Below are positions 17,026 through 24,589 of a stretch of DNA of 37,018 nucleotides, one piece after another; the first letter of the stretch is position 1; each line of letters begins with the position of its first letter. The stretch lies in assembly GCF_000612585.1 (NCBI RefSeq), contig NZ_JFCA01000063.1, forward strand, positions 1 to 37,018, given 5' to 3'. This DNA comes from Pseudomonas sp. CHM02 (GTDB taxonomy: Bacteria > Pseudomonadota > Gammaproteobacteria > Pseudomonadales > Pseudomonadaceae). Both the position numbers and the translations under genes were made by a program. The notes below the pieces were generated by a model. That model worked only from the letters and a program-made list of their open reading frames with translations, ran no database searches and was not told the DNA's origin.

Positions 17026-17991
17026 ATGAAAATGCATAAGACCCTGTTGGCCACCGTGCTCTCTGCAGGTTTGCTCGCCTCCGCTGGCGCCCAGGCGGCC
17101 GGCTGGTGTGAATCCGGCAAGCCGGTGAAGTTCGCGGGCCTGAACTGGGAAAGCGGCATGTTGCTCACCGACATCCTGCAAACCGTGCTGGAAAAAGGCT
17201 ACGACTGCAAAACCGACAGCCTGCCGGGCAACTCCATCACCATGGAAAACGCCCTGAGCAGCAACGATATCCAGGTGTTTGCCGAAGAATGGGTCGGCCG
17301 CAGTGAAGTCTGGAACAAGGCCGAGAAGGCCGGCAAAGTCGTTGGCGTCGGTGCCCCGGTCGTGGGCGCTATCGAAGGCTGGTACGTGCCGCGCTATGTG
17401 ATCGAAGGCGACGCCAAGCGCAAGCTTGAAGCCAAGGCGCCGGACCTGAAGAACATCGCCGACCTGGCCAAGTACGCCTCGGTGTTCAAGGACCAGGAAG
17501 AGCCGTCCAAGGGCCGTTTCTACAACTGCCCGGCCGGCTGGACCTGCGAGCTGGACAACAGCGAAATGCTGAAAAGCTACGGCCTGGAAAATGCCTACAC
17601 CAATTTCCGCCCAGGCACCGGCCCGGCGCTGGATGCGGCGGTGCTGTCGAGCTACAAGCGTGGCGAGCCGATCCTGTTCTACTACTGGTCGCCAACGCCG
17701 CTGATGGGCCAGGTCGACCTGGTCAAGCTGGAAGAAAAACCCGGCGTGGATAAAAGCGTAAGCATCAAGGTCGGCCTGTCCAAGACTTTCCATGAGCAAG
17801 CCCCGGAGCTGGTGGCCGTGCTGGAAAAGGTCAACCTGCCTATCGACCTGCTGAACCAGAACCTGGGTCGCATGGCCAAGGAGCGAATTGAGTCGCCAGA
17901 ACTGGCGAAAATTTTCCTCAAGGAACATCCTGAAGTCTGGCACGCCTGGGTGAGCGACGACGCAGCCAAGAAAATCGACGCGGCCTTGTAG
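17026..17991 (+). CDS. hutX: Histidine ABC transporter, periplasmic binding protein HutX
   Basis: Periplasmic solute-binding protein of 321 aa of the glycine-betaine/proline (OpuAC) family, feeding HutWV. Seen: signal peptide MKMHKTLLATVLSAGLLASA ending AQA before AGWCESG; the OpuAC domain with VKFAGLNWESGML at its start; a Cys pair (NCPAGWTCEL) that could form a disulphide; and the aromatic FYYWSPTPLM segment expected at the ligand pocket. I start at the ATG at 17026 (GGGAGCG at 17011-17017); an upstream in-frame start at 16963 has no signal-peptide logic. Histidine as ligand rests on its place in the hut locus and on published P. fluorescens HutXWV work; family membership alone would suggest a quaternary amine. 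Confidence 0.9.
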   Translation: MKMHKTLLATVLSAGLLASAGAQAAGWCESGKPVKFAGLNWESGMLLTDILQTVLEKGYDCKTDSLPGNSITMENALSSNDIQVFAEEWVGRSEVWNKAEKAGKVVGVGAPVVGAIEGWYVPRYVIEGDAKRKLEAKAPDLKNIADLAKYASVFKDQEEPSKGRFYNCPAGWTCELDNSEMLKSYGLENAYTNFRPGTGPALDAAVLSSYKRGEPILFYYWSPTPLMGQVDLVKLEEKPGVDKSVSIKVGLSKTFHEQAPELVAVLEKVNLPIDLLNQNLGRMAKERIESPELAKIFLKEHPEVWHAWVSDDAAKKIDAAL

Positions 17992-18000
17992 GTCAAGCGT

Positions 18001-18028
18001 GCCCGGCTACCCTGAGGGGCCGCCGGGC
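18001..18028 (+). promoter_or_regulatory. Stem-loop between hutX and hutW
   Basis: GCCCGGC (18001-18007) pairs perfectly with GCCGGGC (18022-18028), and CCCT/AGGGG can pair inside. It lies 9 bp after the hutX stop, with no T run. Hairpins between a binding-protein gene and its permease often protect the 5' message and reduce downstream expression, giving excess binding protein; that role is inferred. Confidence 0.65.
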
Positions 18029-18062
18029 GCCTGGCCACAACCCACTGGATCGAGAGCACGAT

Positions 18063-18914
18063 ATGTTTCCTGAGAGTTTTACGTTTTCCATCGCCGACTG
18101 GGTCAACGGTTGGGTGGACTCACTGGTCACCAACTACGGTGATGTGTTCCGGCACATCTCCGACACCCTGCTATGGGCCATCGTCAACCTGGAAGGGTTG
18201 CTGCGCATGGCGCCCTGGTGGCTGATGCTGGCCATCGTCGGCGGTGTCGCCTGGCACGCCACCCGCAAGGTGGTGACCACGGCGGTGATCGTCGGCTTGC
18301 TGTTCCTGGTAGGCGCGGTTGGCCTGTGGGACAAACTGATGCAGACCCTGGCATTGATGATGGTCGCTACGGTGATCTCGGTGCTGATCGGTATTCCATT
18401 GGGGATTCTGTCGGCGCGCAGCAATCGCCTGCGTTCGGTGTTGATGCCGCTGCTCGACATCATGCAGACGATGCCCAGCTTCGTGTACTTGATCCCGGTG
18501 CTGATGCTGTTCGGCCTGGGCAAGGTTCCGGCGATTTTCGCCACGGTGATCTACGCCGCGCCGCCGCTGATTCGCCTTACCGACCTGGGTATTCGCCAAG
18601 TCGACGGTGAAGTCATGGAGGCCATCAATGCGTTTGGTGCCAACCGCTGGCAACAACTGTTCGGCGTGCAACTGCCGCTGGCCTTGCCGAGCATCATGGC
18701 CGGTATCAACCAGACCACCATGATGGCGCTGTCGATGGTGGTGATCGCCTCGATGATCGGTGCCCGTGGCTTGGGTGAAGACGTATTGGTCGGCATCCAG
18801 ACCCTCAACGTCGGCCGTGGCCTCGAAGCCGGGCTGGCGATCGTGATTCTCGCAGTGGTCATCGACCGCATTACCCAGGCCTATGGTCGTCCACGGCATG
18901 AGGCGAGCAAATGA
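18063..18914 (+). CDS. hutW: Histidine ABC transporter permease HutW
   Basis: Inner-membrane permease subunit of the ProW/OpuAB type, 283 aa. Seen: N-terminal cytoplasmic/periplasmic lead (FSIADWVNGWVDSL), hydrophobic segments near WWLMLAIVGGVAWHA, VVTTAVIVGLLFLVGAVGLW, LALMMVATVISVLIGIPLG, and a typical coupling region ANRWQQLFGVQLPLALPSIMAGINQ that docks with the ATPase (EAA-like loop; GANRWQ...PLALP). The ATG at 18063 follows GAGAG. Its TGA overlaps the hutV start (ATGA), so the permease and ATPase are made together. Confidence 0.92.
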   Translation: MFPESFTFSIADWVNGWVDSLVTNYGDVFRHISDTLLWAIVNLEGLLRMAPWWLMLAIVGGVAWHATRKVVTTAVIVGLLFLVGAVGLWDKLMQTLALMMVATVISVLIGIPLGILSARSNRLRSVLMPLLDIMQTMPSFVYLIPVLMLFGLGKVPAIFATVIYAAPPLIRLTDLGIRQVDGEVMEAINAFGANRWQQLFGVQLPLALPSIMAGINQTTMMALSMVVIASMIGARGLGEDVLVGIQTLNVGRGLEAGLAIVILAVVIDRITQAYGRPRHEASK

Positions 18915-19735
18915 CTACTGTCAGCAAAATCGAAGTTAAAAACGTCTTCAAGATCTTCGGCGCCCGCTCCAAGGATGCGCTGGCCATGGTCAGCCAAGGC
19001 AAGACCAAGGACCAGGTCCTGGCCGAGACCGGCTGCGTGGTCGGCGTGAACGATTTGTCCCTGAGCATCGGCACCGGTGAGATCTTCGTGATCATGGGCC
19101 TGTCGGGTTCCGGCAAGTCCACCCTGGTGCGCCACTTCAACCGCCTGATCGACCCGACCAGCGGCGCGATCCTGGTGGACGGCGAAGACATCCTGCAACT
19201 GGACATGGAAGCCCTGCGCCAATTCCGTCGGCACAAGATCAGCATGGTGTTCCAGAGCTTCGGCCTGTTGCCCCACAAGAGTGTGCTCGACAACGTCGCC
19301 TACGGCCTGAAAGTGCGAGGCGAAACCAAGCAGGTCTGCGCCGAGCGCGCCCTGCACTGGATCGAAACCGTGGGCCTCAAGGGCTACGAAAACAAATACC
19401 CGCACCAGCTCTCAGGCGGCATGCGCCAACGTGTCGGCCTGGCCCGCGCCTTGGCGGCCGACACCGACATCATCCTGATGGATGAAGCCTTCAGCGCCCT
19501 CGACCCGCTGATCCGCGCGGAGATGCAGGACCAGTTACTGGAGCTGCAAAAGACCCTGCACAAAACCATCGTGTTCATCACACACGACCTCGATGAGGCC
19601 GTGCGCATCGGCAACCGCATTGCGATCCTCAAGGACGGCAAGCTGATCCAGGTCGGCACGCCTCGGGAGATCCTGCATTCGCCGGCGGATGAGTATGTGG
19701 ACCGGTTCGTCCAGCGGCGGGCGGCGGTGGTCTGA
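18911..19735 (+). CDS. hutV: Histidine ABC transporter ATPase HutV
   Basis: Cytoplasmic ATPase of the glycine-betaine/proline ABC class, 274 aa. Seen: the family N-terminal helix (FGARSKDALAMVSQGKTKDQVLAETG), Walker A GLSGSGKST, Q-loop VFQSFGLLP, signature LSGGMRQR, Walker B IILMDEAF, and the switch His in FITHDLDEA. The protein ends soon after the ABC domain, so it lacks the C-terminal CBS pair found in osmosensing relatives such as ProV (about 400 aa). Four-base overlap with hutW. The missing CBS region fits a nutrient importer not gated by ionic strength; that is inference. Confidence 0.94.
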   Translation: MTTVSKIEVKNVFKIFGARSKDALAMVSQGKTKDQVLAETGCVVGVNDLSLSIGTGEIFVIMGLSGSGKSTLVRHFNRLIDPTSGAILVDGEDILQLDMEALRQFRRHKISMVFQSFGLLPHKSVLDNVAYGLKVRGETKQVCAERALHWIETVGLKGYENKYPHQLSGGMRQRVGLARALAADTDIILMDEAFSALDPLIRAEMQDQLLELQKTLHKTIVFITHDLDEAVRIGNRIAILKDGKLIQVGTPREILHSPADEYVDRFVQRRAAVV

Positions 19736-19765
19736 CCTGAAATAGGCAGTGAGGCTGCTGGCGCC

Positions 19766-19833
19766 ATCGCCGGCAAGCCAGCTCCTACATGGAGCGCGCA
19801 ATCCCCTGTAGGAGCCCGGCTTGCCGGCGATGA
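19766..19833. repeat. REPIN palindrome between hutV and hutH1
   Basis: Arms ATCGCCGGCAAGCCAGCTCCTACA (up to 19790) and TGTAGGAGCCCGGCTTGCCGGCGAT (19808-19833) face each other around a 17-base spacer, in inverted order compared with the other elements (REP tails outward). It shares the GTAGGAGC subtype with 13298-13386. Confidence 0.88.
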
Positions 19834-19872
19834 GGCCAGTGAAGCCACACAAGAATTGAAGAAGGTATGAAG

Positions 19873-21396
19873 ATGTCCCAGGCAACAAAAATCACCATCG
19901 CCGATGCGCCACTGCGCTGGCAGGACGTCGTCGCCGTCGCCCGCCACGGCGCTGTCCTCGAACTGTCGGGCCAGGCCTGGGCACGTATCGACAATGCCCA
20001 GGCCATTGTGCAGCGCATCGTCACCAGCGGTGAACGCGCCTATGGCGTGAACACCGGCCTGGGTGCGCTGTGCAATGTGTCGCTCAAGGGCGAACAACTC
20101 AGCCAGCTGTCGCGCAACACCCTGCTCAGCCATGCCTGCGGCGTCGGCCCGGTGCTGAGTGACGAGCAGACCCGTGCGATCATTTGCGCCGCCATCATCA
20201 ACTACAGCCACGGGAAATCCGGCCTGCATCCGCAAGTCGTGCATTCGCTGCTGGCACTGCTCAACCACGGCATCACGCCGCAAGTGCCGTCCCAGGGTTC
20301 GGTGGGTTACCTGACCCACATGGCCCACGTTGGCGTGGCCTTGCTGGGGGTTGGCAATGTGAGCTATCGCGGCCAGATCGTTTCGGCGCAGGAAGCCCTG
20401 GCGGCTGAAGGTCTGCAGCCGGTGGTGCTCGGTGCCAAGGACGGTCTGTGCCTGGTCAACGGCACGCCGTGCATGACCGGCCTGAGCTGCCTGGCCCTGG
20501 CAGATGCGCACCACTTGCTGCAATGGGCCGATGTGATCGGCGCCATGAGCTTCGAGGCCCAGCGCGGGCAGATCGATGCCTTCGATGAAGAAATCATCGC
20601 GCTCAAGCGCCACCCTGGCATGCAACACGTGGGTATCAACTTGCGTGCCTTGCTCGATGGCAGCGAAGTGATCGCCAGCAGCAAAGGCATTCGCACCCAG
20701 GACGCCCTGAGCATCCGCTCGATCCCGCAGATCCACGGCGCGGCGCGTGACCAGGTGGAACACGCCACCCGCCAGATCGAGACCGAACTCAACAGCGCCA
20801 CCGACAACCCGTTGGTGCTCGGCACGCCGGACCACTACCGCGTGGTGTCCCAGGCCAACCCTCACGGGCAGTCTGTGGCGCTGGCGGCGGACATGCTGGC
20901 GATTGCCATGGCCGAAATCGGCTCAGTGGCCGAACGCCGCCTGGACCGCCTGATCAACCCGCACGTCAGCGGCTTGCCGGCGTTCCTGGTCAGCAACCCC
21001 GGGGTCAACTCCGGGATGATGATCGTGCAGTACGTCGCCGCCTCGCTGTGTGGGCAAAACCGCCAACTGGCGCAACCGGCGGTGCTCGACAACTTTGTCA
21101 CCTCGGGCCTGCAGGAAGACCACCTGAGCATGGGCACCAATGCCGCGCTCAAGCTGCACCAAGTGTTGACCAACGTGACGCAGATTCTCGCCATCGAGTA
21201 CCTGCTGGCGGCCCAGGCATTTGAATTCCTCAAGGACCAGCGCTTTGGCGCCGGTACCGAGCGCGCCTGGCGCCTGCTGCGCGAAGTGGTGCCGGCCTAT
21301 GAAGAAGACCGCTGGCTGGCGCCCGACATCGCGACCGCCGCTGCACTGCTCAAAGACATCGCTTTGCTGCACTCGGCAATCCCTTACTTGCACTGA
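19873..21396 (+). CDS. hutH1: HutH1: HAL-family protein lacking the MIO triad
   Basis: Full-length (507 aa) member of the histidine/phenylalanine ammonia-lyase family. Kept residues include YGVNTGLG, SHACGVG, the NGTP Asn, an Arg in LSIRS and the Glu in LQEDHLSM. However, where HutH2 has GSVG-Ala-Ser-Gly-Asp-Leu, this protein reads GSVGY-Leu-Thr-His-Met at 20296-20322: Ala-Ser-Gly-Asp is replaced by one Tyr (residue 146). The substrate Tyr of QDPYSLR is Leu (279) and the Phe of GGNFHAEP is Pro (330). With no Ala-Ser-Gly it cannot form the MIO group, so normal ammonia-lyase activity is not expected. The frame is intact. The ATG at 19873 is preferred (AAGAAGG seven bases upstream) over that at 19867. 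An AACAAAAA motif (19884-19891) follows the start. It may be a pseudoenzyme, a regulator or an enzyme of other chemistry. Confidence 0.88.
   Translation: MSQATKITIADAPLRWQDVVAVARHGAVLELSGQAWARIDNAQAIVQRIVTSGERAYGVNTGLGALCNVSLKGEQLSQLSRNTLLSHACGVGPVLSDEQTRAIICAAIINYSHGKSGLHPQVVHSLLALLNHGITPQVPSQGSVGYLTHMAHVGVALLGVGNVSYRGQIVSAQEALAAEGLQPVVLGAKDGLCLVNGTPCMTGLSCLALADAHHLLQWADVIGAMSFEAQRGQIDAFDEEIIALKRHPGMQHVGINLRALLDGSEVIASSKGIRTQDALSIRSIPQIHGAARDQVEHATRQIETELNSATDNPLVLGTPDHYRVVSQANPHGQSVALAADMLAIAMAEIGSVAERRLDRLINPHVSGLPAFLVSNPGVNSGMMIVQYVAASLCGQNRQLAQPAVLDNFVTSGLQEDHLSMGTNAALKLHQVLTNVTQILAIEYLLAAQAFEFLKDQRFGAGTERAWRLLREVVPAYEEDRWLAPDIATAAALLKDIALLHSAIPYLH
19884..19891 (+). promoter_or_regulatory. 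Candidate Hfq/Crc motif at the hutH1 start
   Basis: AACAAAAA matches the A-rich AANAANAA motif bound by Hfq with Crc in Pseudomonas, beginning 11 bases after the start A at 19873. The position suits translational catabolite repression. Motif match only. Confidence 0.4.
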
Positions 21397-21434
21397 AAAC
21401 TTATTCAAAAGAACACTTCAAAAGGAGTATGAAT

Positions 21435-22967
21435 GTGACTGCGCTAAACCTGATTCCAGGCCAACTGAGCCTTGCCCAACTGCGAGCCATCTACCAGCAG
21501 CCGGTAACCCTCAGTCTGGATGACAGCGCCACGGCGCAGATCGAAGCCAGTGTTGCCTGTGTGGAGCAGATTCTCGCCGAGAACCGCACCGCCTACGGCA
21601 TCAACACCGGTTTCGGCCTGCTGGCCTCGACCCGCATCGCCAGCGAAGACCTGGAAAACCTCCAGCGTTCCCTGGTGCTGTCCCACGCCGCTGGCGTCGG
21701 TGAGCCGATCAGCGATGCGCTGGTGCGGCTGGTCATGGTGCTCAAGGTCAACAGCCTGAGCCGTGGGTTCTCCGGGATCCGTCGCCAGGTCATCGACGCG
21801 CTGATCGCGCTGGTCAATGCCGAGGTGTACCCGCACATTCCGCTGAAAGGTTCGGTCGGCGCTTCCGGCGACCTGGCACCTCTGGCGCACATGTCCCTGG
21901 TGCTGCTGGGCGAAGGCAAGGCGCGCTACAAAGGCGAATGGCTGGAAGCCACCGAAGCGCTGAAAGTCGCCGGCCTGACGCCGCTGACCCTCGCCGCCAA
22001 AGAAGGCCTGGCGTTGCTCAACGGCACCCAGGTGTCCACCGCCTATGCCCTGCGTGGCCTGTTCGAAGGCGAAGACTTGTTCGCCGGCGCTCTGGCCTGT
22101 GGCGGCCTCACCGTGGAAGCGGTGCTGGGTTCGCGCTCGCCGTTCGACGCCCGCATCCACGCGGCTCGCGGCCAACGTGGCCAGATCGATTCGGCGGCAG
22201 CTTATCGTGACCTGCTCGGCGAAAGCAGCCAGGTCTCCCAGTCGCACCAGAACTGCGACAAGGTCCAGGACCCGTACTCCCTGCGTTGCCAGCCACAAGT
22301 CATGGGCGCCTGCCTGACCCAGTTCCGCCAGGCCGCTGAAGTGCTGGTGGTCGAAGCCAACGCCGTGTCGGACAACCCACTGGTGTTCGCTGCTGAAGGT
22401 GATGTGATCTCCGGCGGTAACTTCCACGCCGAGCCGGTGGCCATGGCTGCCGACAACATGGCGCTGGCCATCGCCGAAATCGGTTCCCTGAGCGAGCGTC
22501 GTATCTCGCTGATGATGGACAAGCACATGTCGCAACTGCCGCCGTTCCTGGTGGGCAATGGCGGGGTGAACTCCGGTTTCATGATCGCCCAGGTAACCGC
22601 CGCGGCGCTCGCCAGCGAGAACAAGGCGCTGGCCCATCCCCATAGCGTCGACAGCCTGCCGACCTCGGCCAACCAGGAAGACCATGTGTCCATGGCCCCG
22701 GCTGCCGGCAAGCGCCTGTGGGAAATGGCCGAGAACACTCGTGGCATTCTGGCGGTTGAATGGCTGGCGGCGTGCCAGGGCCTGGACCTGCGCGAAGGCC
22801 TGAAAACCTCGCCGAAACTGGAAAAGGCCCGCGGCCTCCTGCGCGACAAAGTGGCCTTCTACGACAAGGACCGCTTCTTCGCCCCGGACATCAACGCCGC
22901 CAGCGAACTGCTCGCCACCCGCTGCCTGAATGAGCTGGTGCCGGCCAAGCTGCTGCCAAGCCTGTAA
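21435..22967 (+). CDS. hutH2: Histidine ammonia-lyase (functional copy)
   Basis: First step of the pathway: L-histidine gives trans-urocanate + ammonia, using the self-made MIO group. The product is 510 aa, very close to the well-studied P. putida enzyme by eye. Seen: YGINTGFG; the triad Ala143-Ser144-Gly145 in GSVGASGDLAPLAHM; NGTQ; QDPYSLRCQPQ with Tyr281 and Arg284; GGNFHAEPVAM with Phe330; SANQEDHVSM with the catalytic Glu. All known active-site residues are present. AAGGAG (21422-21427) is seven bases from the GTG at 21435 but only one base from the ATG at 21429, so I choose GTG. It follows hutH1 by 38 bp. This copy should carry the activity. Confidence 0.97.
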   Translation: MTALNLIPGQLSLAQLRAIYQQPVTLSLDDSATAQIEASVACVEQILAENRTAYGINTGFGLLASTRIASEDLENLQRSLVLSHAAGVGEPISDALVRLVMVLKVNSLSRGFSGIRRQVIDALIALVNAEVYPHIPLKGSVGASGDLAPLAHMSLVLLGEGKARYKGEWLEATEALKVAGLTPLTLAAKEGLALLNGTQVSTAYALRGLFEGEDLFAGALACGGLTVEAVLGSRSPFDARIHAARGQRGQIDSAAAYRDLLGESSQVSQSHQNCDKVQDPYSLRCQPQVMGACLTQFRQAAEVLVVEANAVSDNPLVFAAEGDVISGGNFHAEPVAMAADNMALAIAEIGSLSERRISLMMDKHMSQLPPFLVGNGGVNSGFMIAQVTAAALASENKALAHPHSVDSLPTSANQEDHVSMAPAAGKRLWEMAENTRGILAVEWLAACQGLDLREGLKTSPKLEKARGLLRDKVAFYDKDRFFAPDINAASELLATRCLNELVPAKLLPSL

Positions 22968-22993
22968 CCCATTCGCAGGGGGGCTTGCTTTCT

Positions 22994-23098
22994 GTGGTGA
23001 GCGGGCTTGCCCCGCGTTGGGCTGCGCAGCAGCCCCTTCTGCGGTCGTCGGGTTTGGGGTCGCTTCGCGACCCAGCGCGGGGCAAGCCCGCTCACCAC
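22994..23098. repeat. Long cruciform palindrome after hutH2
   Basis: Arms GTGGTGAGCGGGCTTGCCCC and GGGGCAAGCCCGCTCACCAC are perfectly complementary and extend to CGCG. Inside are two further hairpins (GGGCTGCGCAGCAGCCC and GGGTCGCTTCGCGACCC), so the whole can fold as a three-way structure. The same arm sequence occurs at both ends of the window, marking a third element subtype. Confidence 0.92.
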
Positions 23099-23144
23099 GA
23101 AAGAAGGCATTCATCACGCAGCCGTTCGGATTTTTCTCAGGATA

Positions 23145-23152
23145 AGAATAAT
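23145..23152 (+). promoter_or_regulatory. Candidate Hfq/Crc motif before the histidine permease gene
   Basis: AAGAATAA is an exact AANAANAA match 12 bases upstream of the ATG at 23165 and next to the AGGGAAGAG ribosome site, the typical place for Hfq/Crc translational repression of amino-acid uptake genes. Motif match only. Confidence 0.45.
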
Positions 23153-23164
23153 TAGGGAAGAGAA

Positions 23165-24574
23165 ATGCACCAGCAAGAGAAAGGATTGAAACGCGGGCTA
23201 AGCGCCCGACATATTCGCTTCATGGCACTCGGTTCCGCGATCGGCACCGGGCTGTTCTATGGCTCTGCCTCGGCTATCCAGATGGCCGGCCCCGCTGTAC
23301 TCCTGGCCTACCTGATTGGCGGCGCCGCCGTGTTCATGGTGATGCGCGCCCTCGGCGAAATGGCCGTGCACAACCCGGTCGCCGGCTCTTTCGGCCAGTA
23401 TGCCAGCACCTACCTGGGCCCCATGGCCGGGTTTATCCTCGGCTGGACCTACGCCTTTGAGATGATCATCGTCTGCCTGGCCGACGTCACTGCCTTCGGC
23501 ATCTACATGGGCTTCTGGTTTCCCGAAGTCGCCCGTTGGGTCTGGGTACTCGGCATTGTGTTTCTGATCGGCGGCCTGAACCTGTGCAACGTCAAAGTGT
23601 TTGGCGAAATGGAGTTCTGGCTGTCGCTGCTCAAGGTCGGCGCCATCGTCGCAATGATCCTCGGCGGTTTCGGCATCATGCTGTTCGGCATCCATTCGGC
23701 CGGTGACACCCAGGCCAGCGGCCTCAGCAACCTGTGGGCTCACGGCGGCTTCATGCCCCATGGCATCGGCGGCCTGATTGCCTCGTTCGCGGTGGTGATG
23801 TTTGCCTTTGGCGGCATCGAAATCATCGGCATCACCGCCGGCGAAGCCAAGGACCCGCAGCGTGTGATCCCCAAGGCGATCAACGCGGTGCCGCTGCGTA
23901 TCCTGTTGTTCTACGTGCTGACCCTGTTCGTGCTGATGGCCATCTACCCGTGGCCGCAGATCGGCAGCCAGGGCAGCCCGTTCGTGCAGATCTTCAGCAA
24001 CCTCGGGATAGGCTCGGCAGCGACCATCCTCAACATCGTGGTGATCTCGGCGGCCGTCTCGGCCATCAACAGTGACATCTTCGGCGCCGGCCGCATGATG
24101 TACGGCCTGGCCCAGCAAGGGCAGGCGCCCAAGGGCTTCGCGCAGTTGTCCAGGCACGGCGTGCCGTGGATGACCGTGGTAGTGATGGGCGCGGCGCTGC
24201 TGGGCGGTGTGGTGCTCAATTACCTGATCCCGGAAAACGTGTTCCTGCTGATCGCCTCGATTGCCACCTTCGCCACCGTATGGGTGTGGTTGATGATCCT
24301 GTTTACCCAGGTCGCCATGCGTCGCTCGATGACCAAGGAGCAGGTCGCCGAGCTGAAATTCCCCGTGCCGTTCTGGCCCTATGCGCCAGCGGCCGCCATC
24401 GTCTTCATGCTGTTCGTGTTTGGTGTGCTGGGTTACTTCCCGGACACCCAGGCCGCTTTGCTGGTCGGTGCCGTGTGGATCGTGCTGCTGGTCGTTGCCT
24501 ACCTGCTGTGGGTCAAGCCCGCTGCCGGCCAAGCGGCCAAGGTCCACTACGACCCGGCTTTGTCTCATCGTTAA
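23165..24574 (+). CDS. hutT: Amino-acid permease, probable histidine transporter (HutTh)
   Basis: Inner-membrane permease of 469 aa in the APC superfamily, amino-acid transporter (AroP/ProY) branch. Seen: the family opening RGLSARHIRFMALGSAIGTGLFYGSA (residues 8-33), ALGEMAVHNPVAGSFGQYA, GIEIIGITAGEAKDPQR, about 12 hydrophobic segments, and a short C-terminal cytoplasmic tail. Context (hutH2 upstream, hutI 15 bp downstream) and the P. fluorescens gene hutTh indicate histidine as substrate; relatives carry proline or aromatic amino acids. The ATG at 23165 has GGGAAGAG upstream. The preceding palindrome and A-rich motif may set its expression apart from hutH2. Confidence 0.88.
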   Translation: MHQQEKGLKRGLSARHIRFMALGSAIGTGLFYGSASAIQMAGPAVLLAYLIGGAAVFMVMRALGEMAVHNPVAGSFGQYASTYLGPMAGFILGWTYAFEMIIVCLADVTAFGIYMGFWFPEVARWVWVLGIVFLIGGLNLCNVKVFGEMEFWLSLLKVGAIVAMILGGFGIMLFGIHSAGDTQASGLSNLWAHGGFMPHGIGGLIASFAVVMFAFGGIEIIGITAGEAKDPQRVIPKAINAVPLRILLFYVLTLFVLMAIYPWPQIGSQGSPFVQIFSNLGIGSAATILNIVVISAAVSAINSDIFGAGRMMYGLAQQGQAPKGFAQLSRHGVPWMTVVVMGAALLGGVVLNYLIPENVFLLIASIATFATVWVWLMILFTQVAMRRSMTKEQVAELKFPVPFWPYAPAAAIVFMLFVFGVLGYFPDTQAALLVGAVWIVLLVVAYLLWVKPAAGQAAKVHYDPALSHR

Positions 24575-24589
24575 TCTAGGGAGGCGTTG

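Noticed and set aside
19873..21396. hutH1 as a frameshifted pseudogene
   Set aside because: The frame is open over the full family length with good codon use and a ribosome site. The triad is absent through an in-frame change, so I call it a gene with altered function.
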